A stretch of 64,000 nucleotides of DNA from G965276675 sp965276675 (GCA_965276675.1 OZ255624.1:1612001-1676000), one strand, 5' to 3'; shown: positions 45,735 through 54,766, counted from the stretch's first letter. Numbers and translations are program-made. The notes: generated by a model from the letters alone, not told the origin.

Positions 45735-46538
45735 ATGCCTCTTGCTGCCGATCTTTGTTCGCTGTGTAACGGCTCGGGGCTGTTGCTGGAGGTAGACCCT
45801 GCTGGCGAACGGTATGCCCGCGAGTGCGGCTGCCGGAAGGCGCGGCAGTTGGGGCAGCGGCTGCTGCGCGCGAATATTCCCAAGCGGCATGAGCACTCCA
45901 CGCTGCAGAACTATGAGTCGGTGATTCCGGGCGCGGGCGATTCTGGCGTGACGCGCGGAGATTCGCTGCTGAATGCGCACTACCGGGCCAACCAGTTTGT
46001 GCTGGACTACCCGGTCGAGACGGGTGGGCGGGGACTGCTGTTTGTGGGGTTGTCGGGGCGGGGCAAGACGCACCTGGCGGTGGGGATACTGCGGGCCTTG
46101 ATCGAGGAGAAGGGCGTGCAGGGGCTGTTTTGCGATTATGGCGACCTGCTGAAGCAGATCCAGAACTCGTACAGCGCGAAGGCGCAGGCTACGGAGCTGG
46201 AGCTGCTGCGTCCGGTGTTCGAGGCCGAGGTGCTGGTGCTGGATGACCTGGGGTCGACCAAGCCGACGGCGTGGGTTTGGGATACCGTGGCGCACATTCT
46301 GAACAAGCGGTACAACGACCAGCGCACCACTATTGTTACGACCAACTTCGCGGACCGCGGGCCCTCGCTGTCGGGTGCGGTGAGTGTCCGGGAGGACACG
46401 CTGGGCGATCGCATAGGAGAGCGCATGCGCTCGCGGCTCTCGGAGATGTGCGTGACGGTAGAGCTGCGCGGGGAGGACTTCCGGCAGACCGAAGGGCGGG
46501 CGCGGTTCGCCTGGTCGGACGCGGAAGGCCCGGTTTGA
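45735..46538 (+). CDS. DnaC/IstB-like AAA+ ATPase (putative helicase loader)
   Basis: 267 residues from ATG 45735. N-terminal zinc-finger-like segment CSLCNGSG...ECGC, then a linker (ANIPKRHEHSTLQNY), Walker A GLSGRGKTHLAVG, Walker B VLVLDDLGSTKPTAW, sensor IVTTNF, and a late LGDRIGERMRSRLSEMC. The arrangement matches the DnaC/DnaI primosomal loaders and IstB transposition helper ATPases. No transposase is adjacent, so a replication role is more likely. The upstream spacing is moderate; a start at 45693 is possible. Confidence 0.87.
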   Translation: MPLAADLCSLCNGSGLLLEVDPAGERYARECGCRKARQLGQRLLRANIPKRHEHSTLQNYESVIPGAGDSGVTRGDSLLNAHYRANQFVLDYPVETGGRGLLFVGLSGRGKTHLAVGILRALIEEKGVQGLFCDYGDLLKQIQNSYSAKAQATELELLRPVFEAEVLVLDDLGSTKPTAWVWDTVAHILNKRYNDQRTTIVTTNFADRGPSLSGAVSVREDTLGDRIGERMRSRLSEMCVTVELRGEDFRQTEGRARFAWSDAEGPV

Positions 46539-46567
46539 GTGAGTTGCAGGGTTTGCCCGGCGGCCGC

Positions 46568-46595
46568 TTGCATCGATGGTTCGCGGGGTTACAAT
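46568..46595 (+). promoter_or_regulatory. Sigma-70-type promoter for a leaderless transcript
   Basis: TTGCAT (46568-46573), 16-bp spacer, TACAAT (46590-46595). The next gene's ATG is at 46603, seven bases after the -10 box, which is where transcription should start. No ribosome site lies between them. Confidence 0.55.
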
Positions 46596-46602
46596 CGCCG
46601 TG

Positions 46603-47226
46603 ATGACGCCCCCTAACCCACCTCCCGATCTCCCCCCTGACCTACCTGTGGACGCACCCCGGCCCGATCCGCAATCCGGCGCGGGACTGAGAGCTGACTC
46701 CGGTTTGCTATCCCCGCAGCAGCCGGGCAGGGGAGAGCGCGCCTCGAAGCTGCCATGGGTGGTCGCTGGGGCGGTCGTGGTGCTGGTGACGCTGTTTTTG
46801 ATCATGGCCGGCCGGCACAAAAGCGCGTCGGAGGCGACCGCGAACAGGGCAGCCGCGAGTGGCGCGCCGGATGCCTATGCGGCAAATATGGAGATTTCCA
46901 AGGTGCAGATGAGCGAATCCACAAACTTTGCTGGAGGCAAGGTAACGTATGTCGATGGCGAGGTCGCTAATAAAGGAGCTGCCACGGTGGATGGAGTTAC
47001 TGTGTCGGTGACATTTCGCAACGATGTGGGTGAGCCGCCGCAGGTGGAGAGCATGCCGTTGAGCTTGATCCGGACGCGTGAGCCGTATGTGGATATCGAG
47101 CCGGTGTCGGCGGAGCCGCTGACTCCAGGAGCTCAGAAGGAGTTTCGGCTCATCTTCGATCATGTGACGCCGAACTGGAATCAGCAGTTCCCGGCGATCG
47201 CGGTAGTGCACACGCATACCAAGTAA
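46603..47226 (+). CDS. Single-pass membrane protein with a periplasmic beta-domain (DUF2393/FxLYD-like)
   Basis: 207 residues from ATG 46603. A Pro/Asp-rich cytoplasmic start, one transmembrane helix (SKLPWVVAGAVVVLVTLFLIMA), then a beta-sandwich-like domain: NMEISKVQMSESTNFAGGKVTYVDGEVANKGAATVDGVTVSVTF, ending in PAIAVVHTHTK. The pattern resembles DUF2393/FxLYD proteins, common in Acidobacteria with unknown role. The promoter appears to place the transcript start at the ATG. Confidence 0.72.
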   Translation: MTPPNPPPDLPPDLPVDAPRPDPQSGAGLRADSGLLSPQQPGRGERASKLPWVVAGAVVVLVTLFLIMAGRHKSASEATANRAAASGAPDAYAANMEISKVQMSESTNFAGGKVTYVDGEVANKGAATVDGVTVSVTFRNDVGEPPQVESMPLSLIRTREPYVDIEPVSAEPLTPGAQKEFRLIFDHVTPNWNQQFPAIAVVHTHTK

Positions 47227-47469
47227 CCTACGGATAACTCACGTAAATACAAGCATTTGGATTTGTCCATACCCCTCTTGGGCTACGAATTTTTTGCCCC
47301 GTTACCGTCAAAAGTGCGTGCCGAAGGACATCCTTTTTGGTCCGGTGTCAGGTATATACGGGTGCAGCGCAGCGATCGGATGTATCAAAGTGCATCGAAT
47401 GAGCGACTTGGAAAGTATTATCTGTCTTCACAAAGGTTTGGCAGCCCAGATGCTTAGTATTGAATCGTA

Positions 47470-48432
47470 ATGACGATGAAGAACTCCAATCTGCTCCTCA
47501 ACGCTTCCGCGATTCTCTTGCTGACCGGCGTCAGTATGCCGTCAGCACTGGCACAGACGGCGAATAATGGTGCTTCATCGACAGCTCAGTCTTCCACCAC
47601 GCAAACTACGCCGGATACCGCTACCTCGGCAACGGGATCCGCAACCGGGCAGCCTCTCTCGACCAAGTCGAATGAAGGCTTCTGGGGCCACCTGAATCCA
47701 CTGGCGCGTAAGAAGTGGGTAAACCGCCAAGTAGGGCCGGTCAAGGATAGGCTGAACGAGCTAGATCAGCTGTCATCGAAGAACGCGTCGGAGATCAAGG
47801 ATCTCGACACACGGAGTCAAACAGGCATTCATCATGCCCAGGACACGGCCGACAGTGCCAGCCAGCAGGCAACACAAGCCGCCACGCAAGCGACTACCGC
47901 GCAGCAGGTAGCCCAGCAGGCGAGTGGACAAGCGGGCCAGCTGCAAACCACAGTGTCGAATCTAGATCAGTACTCAGCGATGGCGGATACGGAGATCCGG
48001 TTTCGCCCGGGCCAGACCGTCCTGAATGCGAAGGCGAAGGAAGCACTGGATGGAGTGGCGGCACAGCTTCAAGGGCAAAAGGGCTACATCGTAGAGGTGC
48101 AGGGATACTCGCACAGCCGCGGTGCAGCCGGCATCAACAGTTCGCAGCGGATGGCGGATGCTGTGGTTAGGTATCTGGTCGTCGATCACAATATCCCGGT
48201 CTATCGGATCTATCGCGTGGCGATGGGCAATGCTCCGGTGGAGAGTGCGGGTGATAGTTCAACCCTGAGCGCACGTGGCAGCCTGGTCCATGTGACGTTG
48301 ATGCACAACAGTTTAGCGGCCTTGAGCGCCCCTGCAACGACAGGGAGCTCGCCCATCGGCGCGACGCAGCAGTCACCCGGACAGCCCTCCCCCCAGGGTG
48401 CTGCGTCGCAACCGAACCCCCCGCAGCAGTAG
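47470..48432 (+). CDS. OmpA-family outer-membrane/peptidoglycan-binding protein
   Basis: 320 residues. Signal peptide ending MPSALAQ, a polar Thr/Ser/Gln-rich linker and a central helical region (QATQAATQATTAQQVAQQ). The C-terminal OmpA domain is clear: TEIRFRPGQTVLNAKAKEALDGVAAQLQ, VEVQGYSHSRGAAGINSSQRMADAVVRYLVV and IYRVAMGNAPVE, the peptidoglycan-binding motif region. No N-terminal beta-barrel is present, so it may be a periplasmic or lipoprotein-associated OmpA protein. Followed by a strong terminator. Confidence 0.87.
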   Translation: MTMKNSNLLLNASAILLLTGVSMPSALAQTANNGASSTAQSSTTQTTPDTATSATGSATGQPLSTKSNEGFWGHLNPLARKKWVNRQVGPVKDRLNELDQLSSKNASEIKDLDTRSQTGIHHAQDTADSASQQATQAATQATTAQQVAQQASGQAGQLQTTVSNLDQYSAMADTEIRFRPGQTVLNAKAKEALDGVAAQLQGQKGYIVEVQGYSHSRGAAGINSSQRMADAVVRYLVVDHNIPVYRIYRVAMGNAPVESAGDSSTLSARGSLVHVTLMHNSLAALSAPATTGSSPIGATQQSPGQPSPQGAASQPNPPQQ

Positions 48433-48479
48433 CGCGGCCGCACACAAGCTCTCACACAACGAGAGAACCAAGGCAGATT

Positions 48480-48508
48480 GGCCCCTCACCAGAGGGGCCC
48501 TTTTTTTG
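48480..48508 (+). terminator. Intrinsic terminator after the OmpA-like gene
   Basis: GGCCCCTC (48480-48487), loop ACCA, GAGGGGCC (48492-48499), then CTTTTTTT. Strong. Confidence 0.93.
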
Positions 48509-48566
48509 GTTCTGAACGTGGGCTTAACTGCGGAATATTGCGCGCGAAAGTGCGTCCAAAAGCAAG

Positions 48567-49376
48567 TTATTGCACCGTGTTGTGAATCGCCAGGATTTGC
48601 TCCAGGAGTGGCCGCAGAGTATCCAGGCGGAGCGCGTTGGCTCCGTCCGATTTGGCGCTGGCTGGGTCGTTGTGAACCTCGAGAAAGAGACCGTCTACTC
48701 CGGCGGCGACGGCTGCCCGAGCCAGAACGGGAATGAACTCTGGGTGCCCTCCGGAGACGCCGTTGGCTGCCGAGGGGGTCTGGACCGAGTGGGTGGCGTC
48801 GAAAACGACCGGGGCGATGGCGCGCATGATGGGCAGTGAGCGCATGTCGACTACGAGATTGTTGTAGCCGAAACTGGAGCCGCGCTCGGTCAGGAAGATG
48901 CGAGTGTTGCCAGTGCTTGCGATCTTCTCGACGGCGTGGCGCATGTCGCCGGGTGCGACGAACTGCCCCTTCTTGACGTTGACGGCCCGGCCAGTCTCGC
49001 CGGCTGCGATGAGCAAGTCAGTCTGGCGGCAGAGGAACGCGGGGATTTGGAGTACGTCGCAGGCCTCGGCGACGGCTGGGCAGTGGCTCGGTTCATGGAC
49101 ATCGGTCAGGACGGGGAGCCGTGTCTCTTCTGCGATGCGGCGCAGGATGCGGGTGCCCTCGGCGAGTCCGGGGCCGCGAAAGCTTTTGACCGAGGTGCGA
49201 TTGGCTTTGTCGTAGGAGGCTTTGAAGATAAACGGGAGCTTGAGATCGGCGGTGATGCGCTGGATGGCATCGGCCATAGTGCGGGCGTGGGTCTCGCTCT
49301 CGATAACGCAGGGTCCGGCAATAAGAAAGAGAGAGCCGGAACCTACTGGGACGTTGCCGATTTCGAAGTCATTCAC
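48567..49376 (-). CDS. kdsA: KdsA, Kdo-8-phosphate synthase (metal-dependent type)
   Basis: 269 residues from a GTG at 49376 (a TTG at 49421 is an alternative; neither has a good ribosome site). Conserved segments: FLIAGPCVIESE with the Cys typical of the metal-dependent (Aquifex-type) enzyme rather than the Asn of E. coli, KASYDKANRTS, RGPGLAEGTRIL, IPAFLCRQTDLL, NVKKGQFVAPGDM, SFGYNNLVVDMRSLPIM and DATHSVQTPSAANGVSGG. KdsA condenses arabinose-5-phosphate with phosphoenolpyruvate to make the LPS inner-core sugar Kdo. Divergent from VapBC. Confidence 0.95.
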   Translation of the reverse strand: MNDFEIGNVPVGSGSLFLIAGPCVIESETHARTMADAIQRITADLKLPFIFKASYDKANRTSVKSFRGPGLAEGTRILRRIAEETRLPVLTDVHEPSHCPAVAEACDVLQIPAFLCRQTDLLIAAGETGRAVNVKKGQFVAPGDMRHAVEKIASTGNTRIFLTERGSSFGYNNLVVDMRSLPIMRAIAPVVFDATHSVQTPSAANGVSGGHPEFIPVLARAAVAAGVDGLFLEVHNDPASAKSDGANALRLDTLRPLLEQILAIHNTVQ

Positions 49377-49425
49377 GTGCCAATGAAAACACAGAGCCAG
49401 ATATTTCGCAGCAGATGCCAATTTA

Positions 49426-49442
49426 AATGGTAGATTACCATT
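49426..49442. promoter_or_regulatory. Palindrome at the vapBC start, likely operator
   Basis: AATGGTA (49426-49432), GAT, TACCATT (49436-49442): perfect 7-bp inverted repeat directly before the antitoxin ATG. VapB-type antitoxins autoregulate by binding such palindromes. A -10-like TAGATT overlaps it, which would make the mRNA leaderless. Confidence 0.5.
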
Positions 49443-49718
49443 ATGAATGCCACAGCGGTCATAGACGGGGCAGGGCGGTTAGTCGTGCCGAAGAAATTCA
49501 GGGATGCACTTAATTTACGCGCAGGAGAGACGCTCAAGATTGAGCAACACGGCGATACCCTCGTGCTACAGCGGCCGATACCAGCGGCGTCCATGTTTAA
49601 AGAGCAAGGCGTTTGGGTCTTCGACGCCGGAGCCTCGCCTGATTTAGACATCGTGAAACTCATCGAGGAAGACCGGGAGGGGCGGATGCGCTCTGTCTCC
49701 GGTGAAGCGTCCGAGTGA
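49443..49718 (+). CDS. vapB: AbrB-family antitoxin (VapB)
   Basis: 91 residues. N-terminal swapped-hairpin AbrB domain: ATAVIDGAGRLVVPKKFRDALNLRAGETLKI, the sequence class of VapB/MazE antitoxins. The C-terminal tail (LDIVKLIEEDREGRMRSVSGEASE) is the usual toxin-wrapping region. The stop overlaps the toxin GTG (49715-49718), so the two are coupled. No Shine-Dalgarno is seen before the ATG. Confidence 0.93.
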   Translation: MNATAVIDGAGRLVVPKKFRDALNLRAGETLKIEQHGDTLVLQRPIPAASMFKEQGVWVFDAGASPDLDIVKLIEEDREGRMRSVSGEASE

Positions 49719-50140
49719 CTGCTTTTTTCGATACCAACGTCCTGATTGCAGCCAGCCAGAGGCAACATCTTCACCATGAAGCCAGCCTGCTGCGGTTAGC
49801 CCCTATGGACCTCGGCAGCGGAGCCTGCGCTGCGCACACCTTGGCTGAAGTTTATTCGACGTTGACGAAATGTTCCGGTCCTTACCGCCTGCTCCCCAGC
49901 CACGCGGGGCTGTTTGTAGATGATGTGCGGGTTCGCCTCACTTTGATCACACTTGAGCCAGCAGAATATGTCCAGGCGATTGAACAAGCGACGAAAGACG
50001 GTATCAGCGGTGGCCTGATCTACGATGCATTGCTGCTGGCGTGTGCGAGAAAGATAGAGGCGGAGTGGATCTATACGTGGAATGTGCGCCACTTCCGGGC
50101 GATTGCGCCCGATCTGGCGGAGAGGATTGTTACGCCTTAG
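49715..50140 (+). CDS. vapC: PIN-domain ribonuclease toxin (VapC)
   Basis: 141 residues from GTG 49715. PIN acidic residues: first Asp in AFFDTNVLIAAS, Glu in HTLAEVYSTLT, Asp in LIYDALLLACA, and the closing TWNVRHFRAIA. VapC toxins cut RNA in free form and are held inactive by VapB. Length and motif spacing look intact, so this module should be functional, unlike the decayed one at 9.7 kb. Confidence 0.93.
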   Translation: MTAFFDTNVLIAASQRQHLHHEASLLRLAPMDLGSGACAAHTLAEVYSTLTKCSGPYRLLPSHAGLFVDDVRVRLTLITLEPAEYVQAIEQATKDGISGGLIYDALLLACARKIEAEWIYTWNVRHFRAIAPDLAERIVTP

Positions 50141-50518
50141 TTTTTGCTTCGGGTGTGAAGGTATAAGCAACAGCGTACGAAGTCTCCGAAACTTCGGTCC
50201 GGAGGCAATCACGTATCAGCCCCTCTGCACGCCTCGAAAGTGAAAACTGCCTGCAGAGCGAAAGAATCTAGGTGGCTTCCATTGGAAGCCGCACCATACC
50301 CGCGAGACCCGCGGGCTTGCGATTCATTCCTATTTGTTCAACTTCCGAGTTGTCGACATCCGCAAACTGACACTCAATGGAGTCAACACAAGCGCGTTTT
50401 TCGTTATCAATCCTGGCAGAGCTAAACTCAACAGCACTCGATCAGCGCATTGGCCTGAAGTCATCGTTCGACGTCGAATTCGCCGCATCAGCTAACGTGC
50501 TAGTTGAGCCATCTACAG
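50141..50518. other. Intergenic spacer
   Basis: 378 bp between convergent vapC and the ADOP gene. A 61-codon plus-strand frame at 50240-50425 has no convincing protein character. I see no terminator or repeat. Confidence 0.5.
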
Positions 50519-53164
50519 TCACTCCGCGCGCAGCGTCACTGCCGGATCGACGCGCATTCCCGCCTGGGCTGGCATGAGAATCGCCACCAGCGCTACCAGC
50601 GTGAGCAGCACTGGTACGGCAATAAACGTTAGTGGGTCGTAGGTACTCACCTCGAAGAGCAGCGCCTTCAGCATCTTAGACATCGCTAAGGCCGAGCCCA
50701 CTCCGAGCGCCCCGCCAATCGCGACCATGCGCAATCCATCGCTTGTAATCAGGCCGAGAATATTTCCTCGCGTCGCGCCCAGTGCCATCCGCACGCCAAT
50801 CTCGTGCCTCCGCTGAGTCGTCATGAACGCGATCAGGCCATAGAGCCCCACAAGCGCAAGCAGCAGCCCAGTGCCCGCAAAAAACGAAAGCAGCGCCGTT
50901 TCGAAGCGCGGGCGATCTGCGAGCTTGCTCACCGTCTTGTCGAGAGCTTCCATCTGCACCGGGACAGTCGGGTCAATTGAAGCAATCTCCGAGCGCACCC
51001 ACGGTTCTACGGCCCTCGCGGGCATCACTGAGTCCAACAACACGATCGACCTTTGTCCGTCCCAATCGCCGCCAACGCTCCGGCGCAGAAAATAGATCTC
51101 CGGACCACTTTGTTCCGCAAGTCCACTGTTCTTCACATTATCAGCCACGCCGACGACTGTGGACCGAACGTCATTGCGTAATCCGCTCGTCTGGATCCGC
51201 TTTCCAACAGGATCTTCGTCTGGAAACAACCGGGCAGCTAACGACCGGCTCAGGATTACTTCGCTCTCATTTCCAGTGCGATCCTGATCGGTAAAATCCT
51301 GACCACGAACGATGGGAATGTTAAGCGCACGGAAATAATCGGGCGTCACGGAGCGGCTCACAACGCTCCCGCCAGTCCCAAGAGGCGTTCGCGGCTTCCC
51401 CTGTACGACAAGATCGGAGTACCGAAAGCTGTTTTGCCATCCCCCGGGCGGCACCGAGTCGGCCATTCCCACTGCACGACTGCCGGGCAGCCGCCGGAGC
51501 GCCGCCTCCATCTGGAGATAGAACTCCATCTCCTTCTGATCCGTGGTGTAATGCAACCACGGCAGCGCCGCCTTCACCATCAACACGCCCCCGGTCTGCA
51601 TTCCCAGGTTCTGCCCCTCGATCTTCACAAAACTTCGCAGGAGCAGCGCTGCACCTGAGAGCAGCACGATTGTGACGGCAATCTGCGCGGTCACTAGGCT
51701 GCGCCGCAAGAAAGCATGGCTGCGCGGCATGGATGCCTTCGCGTTCAGCGTCGCCAGTCCCGGCTTCTCGAGCGCCGAGGCAAGCCCGAAGATCACGCCG
51801 CACACGCATGAAAGCAACGCCGCGAATACCGCGATGCGCAGATCGAGGTGCGCTTTGCCGATAAACGGAATCCCTGTCGGCGCTAATACTACGAACACCG
51901 CCAGCAGTCCGCGCGCAGCCACCAGTCCCGCCAGTCCTCCCGCGCACGAGAGTAGCAGTGCCTCCGTCAGAGCCTGCCGGATCAGCCGTCCTCGACTCGC
52001 TCCAATCGCTGCGCGCACCGCAATCTCCCGTTGCCTCGCTGCTCCGCGAGCCATCATCAGGCTGGCGACATTGGCACACGCGATCAAGAGCACCGCGAGA
52101 ACGAACCCCAAGAGAACCCACGCCACCGGCTGCGCGTCCTGTGTCTCTCTGTCACGCAGCGATCGGATGCTGAGCCTGACCTCCTTGCGTGCCTCCGCGG
52201 GAAACACGTGCAGCTCCGATTCGAAAATCGGCTGCATCTCGGCATACGCCTGAGCAACGCTCACGCCCGGCTTAAGCCGGGCAAACACCCTCGTCGGATT
52301 GCCGAATCCGCCATTGACCGTCTGCTTAATGGCAGAATTCAGGGCCATCGGAAACACGATGTCTGCTGATTCCAACGTGGGGAACTGAAAGTCTTTTGGG
52401 AGGACTCCCACCACACGCCTTGGGCTCCCGTCCACATTGATCGTCCGTTCCAGGATATTCGGATCGCTGCCGTAATGGCCCTTCCACAACCCGTACGAGA
52501 TCATTACCACAGGCGGCCCGTTGGGGCGATCCTCCTCCGGCAAAAAATTTCGGCCCAAGACAGGGGAGACTCCGAGCAGCGGAATGAATCCCGCCTGGAA
52601 AGAGATACAGTTCAATTGTTCCGGATTATTCTCGACCAGGTCGCAATTGTGAACCATCGTACTTTGACCCGCGAGAGCAGAAAAGGGCTTCTGATTGTCC
52701 TGCCATTCAGCATAGAAGCGTCCCATAAGGAACTCCTCATGCTCCAGCGAGTGCACCATGCCCACCGAGACGATTCGACTCGGATCTGCATACGGCAGCG
52801 GTCGAAACAGGATGCGGTCCACCACGCTAAAAACCGCTGTGGTCGCCCCAATCCCCAGCGCAAGCGTCAGCAGCACACTCATCGCAAACACAGGATTGCG
52901 TCGAAAGCCGCGCAGCGCATAGCGAACATCCTGCAGCACCGTTCCCATCCACCATCCCGGGCGCTGCCGCTCACATTGCTCCCGCGTGGGCTCGATGCCG
53001 CCAAACTCAATGAGCGCTTGGCGGCGCGCCTCCGGTGCGCTTAGGCCAGCCGCGGTTTTAGAAGCGATCGACTGCTCGATGTGAAACTGTAACTCTTGTT
53101 CAAGTTCCCCGCGGTCCTTACTGAGGATCAAGAAACGAAGACGGGTAAATAAATCCGTAATCAT
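50519..53164 (-). CDS. ADOP-type (acidobacterial duplicated orphan permease) ABC permease
   Basis: 881 residues from ATG 53164. A short ~60-residue N-terminal domain (ELEQELQFHIEQSIASKTAAGLS) precedes the first membrane helix. Then comes a MacB/FtsX layout in duplicate: VRYALRGFRRNPVFAMSVLLTLALGIGATTAVFS, a periplasmic domain, helices with LLIACANVASLMMARGAARQREIAVRAAIGASRGRL, then a second half ending in FAGTGLLLALVGLYGLIAFMTTQRRHEIGVRMALGATRGNIL. Very large compared with normal MacB permeases, and no ATPase gene is nearby, as usual for ADOP. Its start overlaps the PadR stop (ATGA). Confidence 0.92.
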   Translation of the reverse strand: MITDLFTRLRFLILSKDRGELEQELQFHIEQSIASKTAAGLSAPEARRQALIEFGGIEPTREQCERQRPGWWMGTVLQDVRYALRGFRRNPVFAMSVLLTLALGIGATTAVFSVVDRILFRPLPYADPSRIVSVGMVHSLEHEEFLMGRFYAEWQDNQKPFSALAGQSTMVHNCDLVENNPEQLNCISFQAGFIPLLGVSPVLGRNFLPEEDRPNGPPVVMISYGLWKGHYGSDPNILERTINVDGSPRRVVGVLPKDFQFPTLESADIVFPMALNSAIKQTVNGGFGNPTRVFARLKPGVSVAQAYAEMQPIFESELHVFPAEARKEVRLSIRSLRDRETQDAQPVAWVLLGFVLAVLLIACANVASLMMARGAARQREIAVRAAIGASRGRLIRQALTEALLLSCAGGLAGLVAARGLLAVFVVLAPTGIPFIGKAHLDLRIAVFAALLSCVCGVIFGLASALEKPGLATLNAKASMPRSHAFLRRSLVTAQIAVTIVLLSGAALLLRSFVKIEGQNLGMQTGGVLMVKAALPWLHYTTDQKEMEFYLQMEAALRRLPGSRAVGMADSVPPGGWQNSFRYSDLVVQGKPRTPLGTGGSVVSRSVTPDYFRALNIPIVRGQDFTDQDRTGNESEVILSRSLAARLFPDEDPVGKRIQTSGLRNDVRSTVVGVADNVKNSGLAEQSGPEIYFLRRSVGGDWDGQRSIVLLDSVMPARAVEPWVRSEIASIDPTVPVQMEALDKTVSKLADRPRFETALLSFFAGTGLLLALVGLYGLIAFMTTQRRHEIGVRMALGATRGNILGLITSDGLRMVAIGGALGVGSALAMSKMLKALLFEVSTYDPLTFIAVPVLLTLVALVAILMPAQAGMRVDPAVTLRAE

Positions 53165-53505
53165 GACGGCGTCTCCGCAATGCGACCGAGCACAGAAGCA
53201 ATTGCTGAGGACAAGCGATCCCAAGTTGCCAGTTCCGTTTCGAGTCGCCTTTTGCCCGTTGGGGTAAGCCGGTAAAATTTTGCCCGCCGATTGTTCTCGG
53301 ATGTCCGCCATTCTGATCGGATCCACCCCTTGTACTCAAGGCGATAGAGCGCTGGATAAAGGGATCCCTGCCCGACTTGCAAAACGTCTTTTGACAACTG
53401 TTGGATTCTTTGTGCAACACCCCACCCATGCATCGGCTCAAGGGCCAGCGTCTGAAGAATGAGGAGGTCCAGGGTTCCCTGCAAAAGATCGGTTGATCGC
53501 GGCAC
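53161..53505 (-). CDS. PadR-family transcriptional regulator
   Basis: 114 residues from GTG 53505, which has AGGGGAG four bases upstream. Winged-helix core: LLQGTLDLLILQTLALEPMHGWGVAQRIQ, VGQGSLYPALYRLEYKGWIRSEW and FYRLTPTGKRRLETE, the PadR signature. PadR proteins repress neighbouring genes; here it is translationally coupled to the ADOP permease, the standard arrangement in Acidobacteria. A longer frame to 53610 covers the promoter and is not used. Confidence 0.94.
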   Translation of the reverse strand: MPRSTDLLQGTLDLLILQTLALEPMHGWGVAQRIQQLSKDVLQVGQGSLYPALYRLEYKGWIRSEWRTSENNRRAKFYRLTPTGKRRLETELATWDRLSSAIASVLGRIAETPS

Positions 53506-54214
53506 TTGCTCCCCTCGATATTCGACAATATGGTTACGTATTCCTCTGTCGAGTGTCAAGGGTTCTGCTGTGATGTGCGACCGCCTGTCGTCTTCACAAT
53601 TGATGAACAAGCGCTTGCGCTCATCGAGCAGGATTAGTAACGCGAAGTCGGCTTGTAGGAAGTCAACTCACGAATCACGGGCAATCCGGAAGGTAATCCG
53701 CGTAGTGCCTGGAGCGCGAATGGAACTCCCACTGGACTTCCGCCCGGAAAGTCTGCTGAGTTCCAAAAGGGTAATATCCCCCTCTTGAGACCCCTAAGAG
53801 AAAAAGGCTTATAAATCGAGAGAGAATCTTTGCACTTGGGTGTGTTTAAGCGCGAGCGATGGCTGGACGCAAAGGATGGGGCACCCAGTTGTTGTGAGTG
53901 CTAGAGAGAAATGTAGGTCCTTCGACTCGCTTTCCACCCCAACGGGCAAAGACCGCCCGCCGGGGACCCCGGTGCGCCCGCTCAGGATGACATGATATGG
54001 GGTGTCCTGCGGACACTGCGCTTAGGATGACAGATACCACGTGGCTCTCTGCGACACTGCGCTCAGGATGCTAAAGAGCCGGGTTGTGAATGCGCCTTCC
54101 GAGCTGCCGATAACTCGACCAGAACCTCCTTTTTACGCTTCCCGAACCCCGTTTGCGCAGGTATCGTAGAACGGGTCGCGAATCGAGTCGCGTTCCTCTC
54201 GGAAGGAGGATGGG
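53506..54214. other. Spacer with dispersed repeat copy 2
   Basis: 709 bp. The first part holds the padR promoter. From about 53866 to 54075 the dispersed repeat appears: GGATGGGGCACCCA (53874-53887), TAGGTCCTTCGACTCGC, CCGGGGTGCGCCC-like text and CTCAGGATGACA (53981-53992). No gene supported; minus-strand frames here translate the repeat. Confidence 0.75.
53531..53559 (-). promoter_or_regulatory. Predicted promoter of the padR-ADOP operon
   Basis: On the minus strand: TTGACA (53559-53554), 17-bp spacer, TAACCA (53536-53531), about 26 bp before the GTG. Perfect -35 and a weak -10. A PadR operator may overlap it, but no clear palindrome is visible. Confidence 0.4.
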
Positions 54215-54766
54215 ATGCGTTTTCAAAGACGCCAACTGCTTCGGATCCTGTCATTTGCTTTCGGGTCAAACTTCATCCTAAGTCGCAATCAACTCGGCAT
54301 AGCAGCGCAGACAGCCATACCGCCAAAGACCTCTCCTCCTCCTGCGGGGCAAGCTGTTCAACATGATTCCGCTCCAGGAACGGAAATGGAAAAAGTGACG
54401 GGGATTGGAGGGCTGTTCTTCCGAGCCCACGATCCGACAGCGTTGGGGCGTTGGTACCAACAACACCTGGGAGTCTCGCTCACACCAACGAGCTACGAGG
54501 CATCCGTCTGGCAGCAAGAGGCCGGACCCACAGTCTTCAGTCCTTTCCCAGAGACGAGTGGCTATTTCGGGGACGCCCACAAGGTCTGGATGGTGAACTT
54601 TCGGGTTCGGGATCTTGACAGAATGGCAGCCCAGTTACGAGCCGCAGGAATCGCGGTTAAGATTGACCCGCAGTCTTATCCCAACGGCCGGTTCGCCCGC
54701 CTGCATGACTCTGAGGGAAATCCGATCGAATTGTGGCAACCTGCAGGACGAGGCGCTTCACTCTAG
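54215..54766 (+). CDS. VOC-family (glyoxalase-like) exported protein
   Basis: 183 residues. N-terminus MRFQRRQLLRILSFAFGSNFI carries a twin-arginine-like RR pair before a hydrophobic stretch, so export (possibly Tat) is likely. The VOC domain: VTGIGGLFFRAHDPTALGRWYQQHLGV, SPFPETSGYFG, WMVNFRVRDLDRMAAQLRAAGI and the metal-ligand-like HDSEGNPIELWQP at the end. The family includes glyoxalases and isomerases; the substrate is unknown. GGAAGGAGG lies upstream. Single gene. Confidence 0.87.
   Translation: MRFQRRQLLRILSFAFGSNFILSRNQLGIAAQTAIPPKTSPPPAGQAVQHDSAPGTEMEKVTGIGGLFFRAHDPTALGRWYQQHLGVSLTPTSYEASVWQQEAGPTVFSPFPETSGYFGDAHKVWMVNFRVRDLDRMAAQLRAAGIAVKIDPQSYPNGRFARLHDSEGNPIELWQPAGRGASL

Noticed and set aside
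45735..46538. DnaC/IstB-like ATPase as part of an insertion sequence
   Set aside because: There is no transposase gene (istA-like) or terminal inverted repeat next to it, and it has an N-terminal zinc-finger-like segment not usual for IstB.
50240..50425. 61-codon plus-strand frame after vapC
   Set aside because: No hydrophobic, domain or start-site evidence.
53846..54040. Minus-strand frame containing CHPERAHRG and PHPLRPAIARA
   Set aside because: It translates the dispersed intergenic repeat; such CHPERSEG-like products are known annotation artefacts. A similar frame at 10074-10289 was rejected for the same reason.
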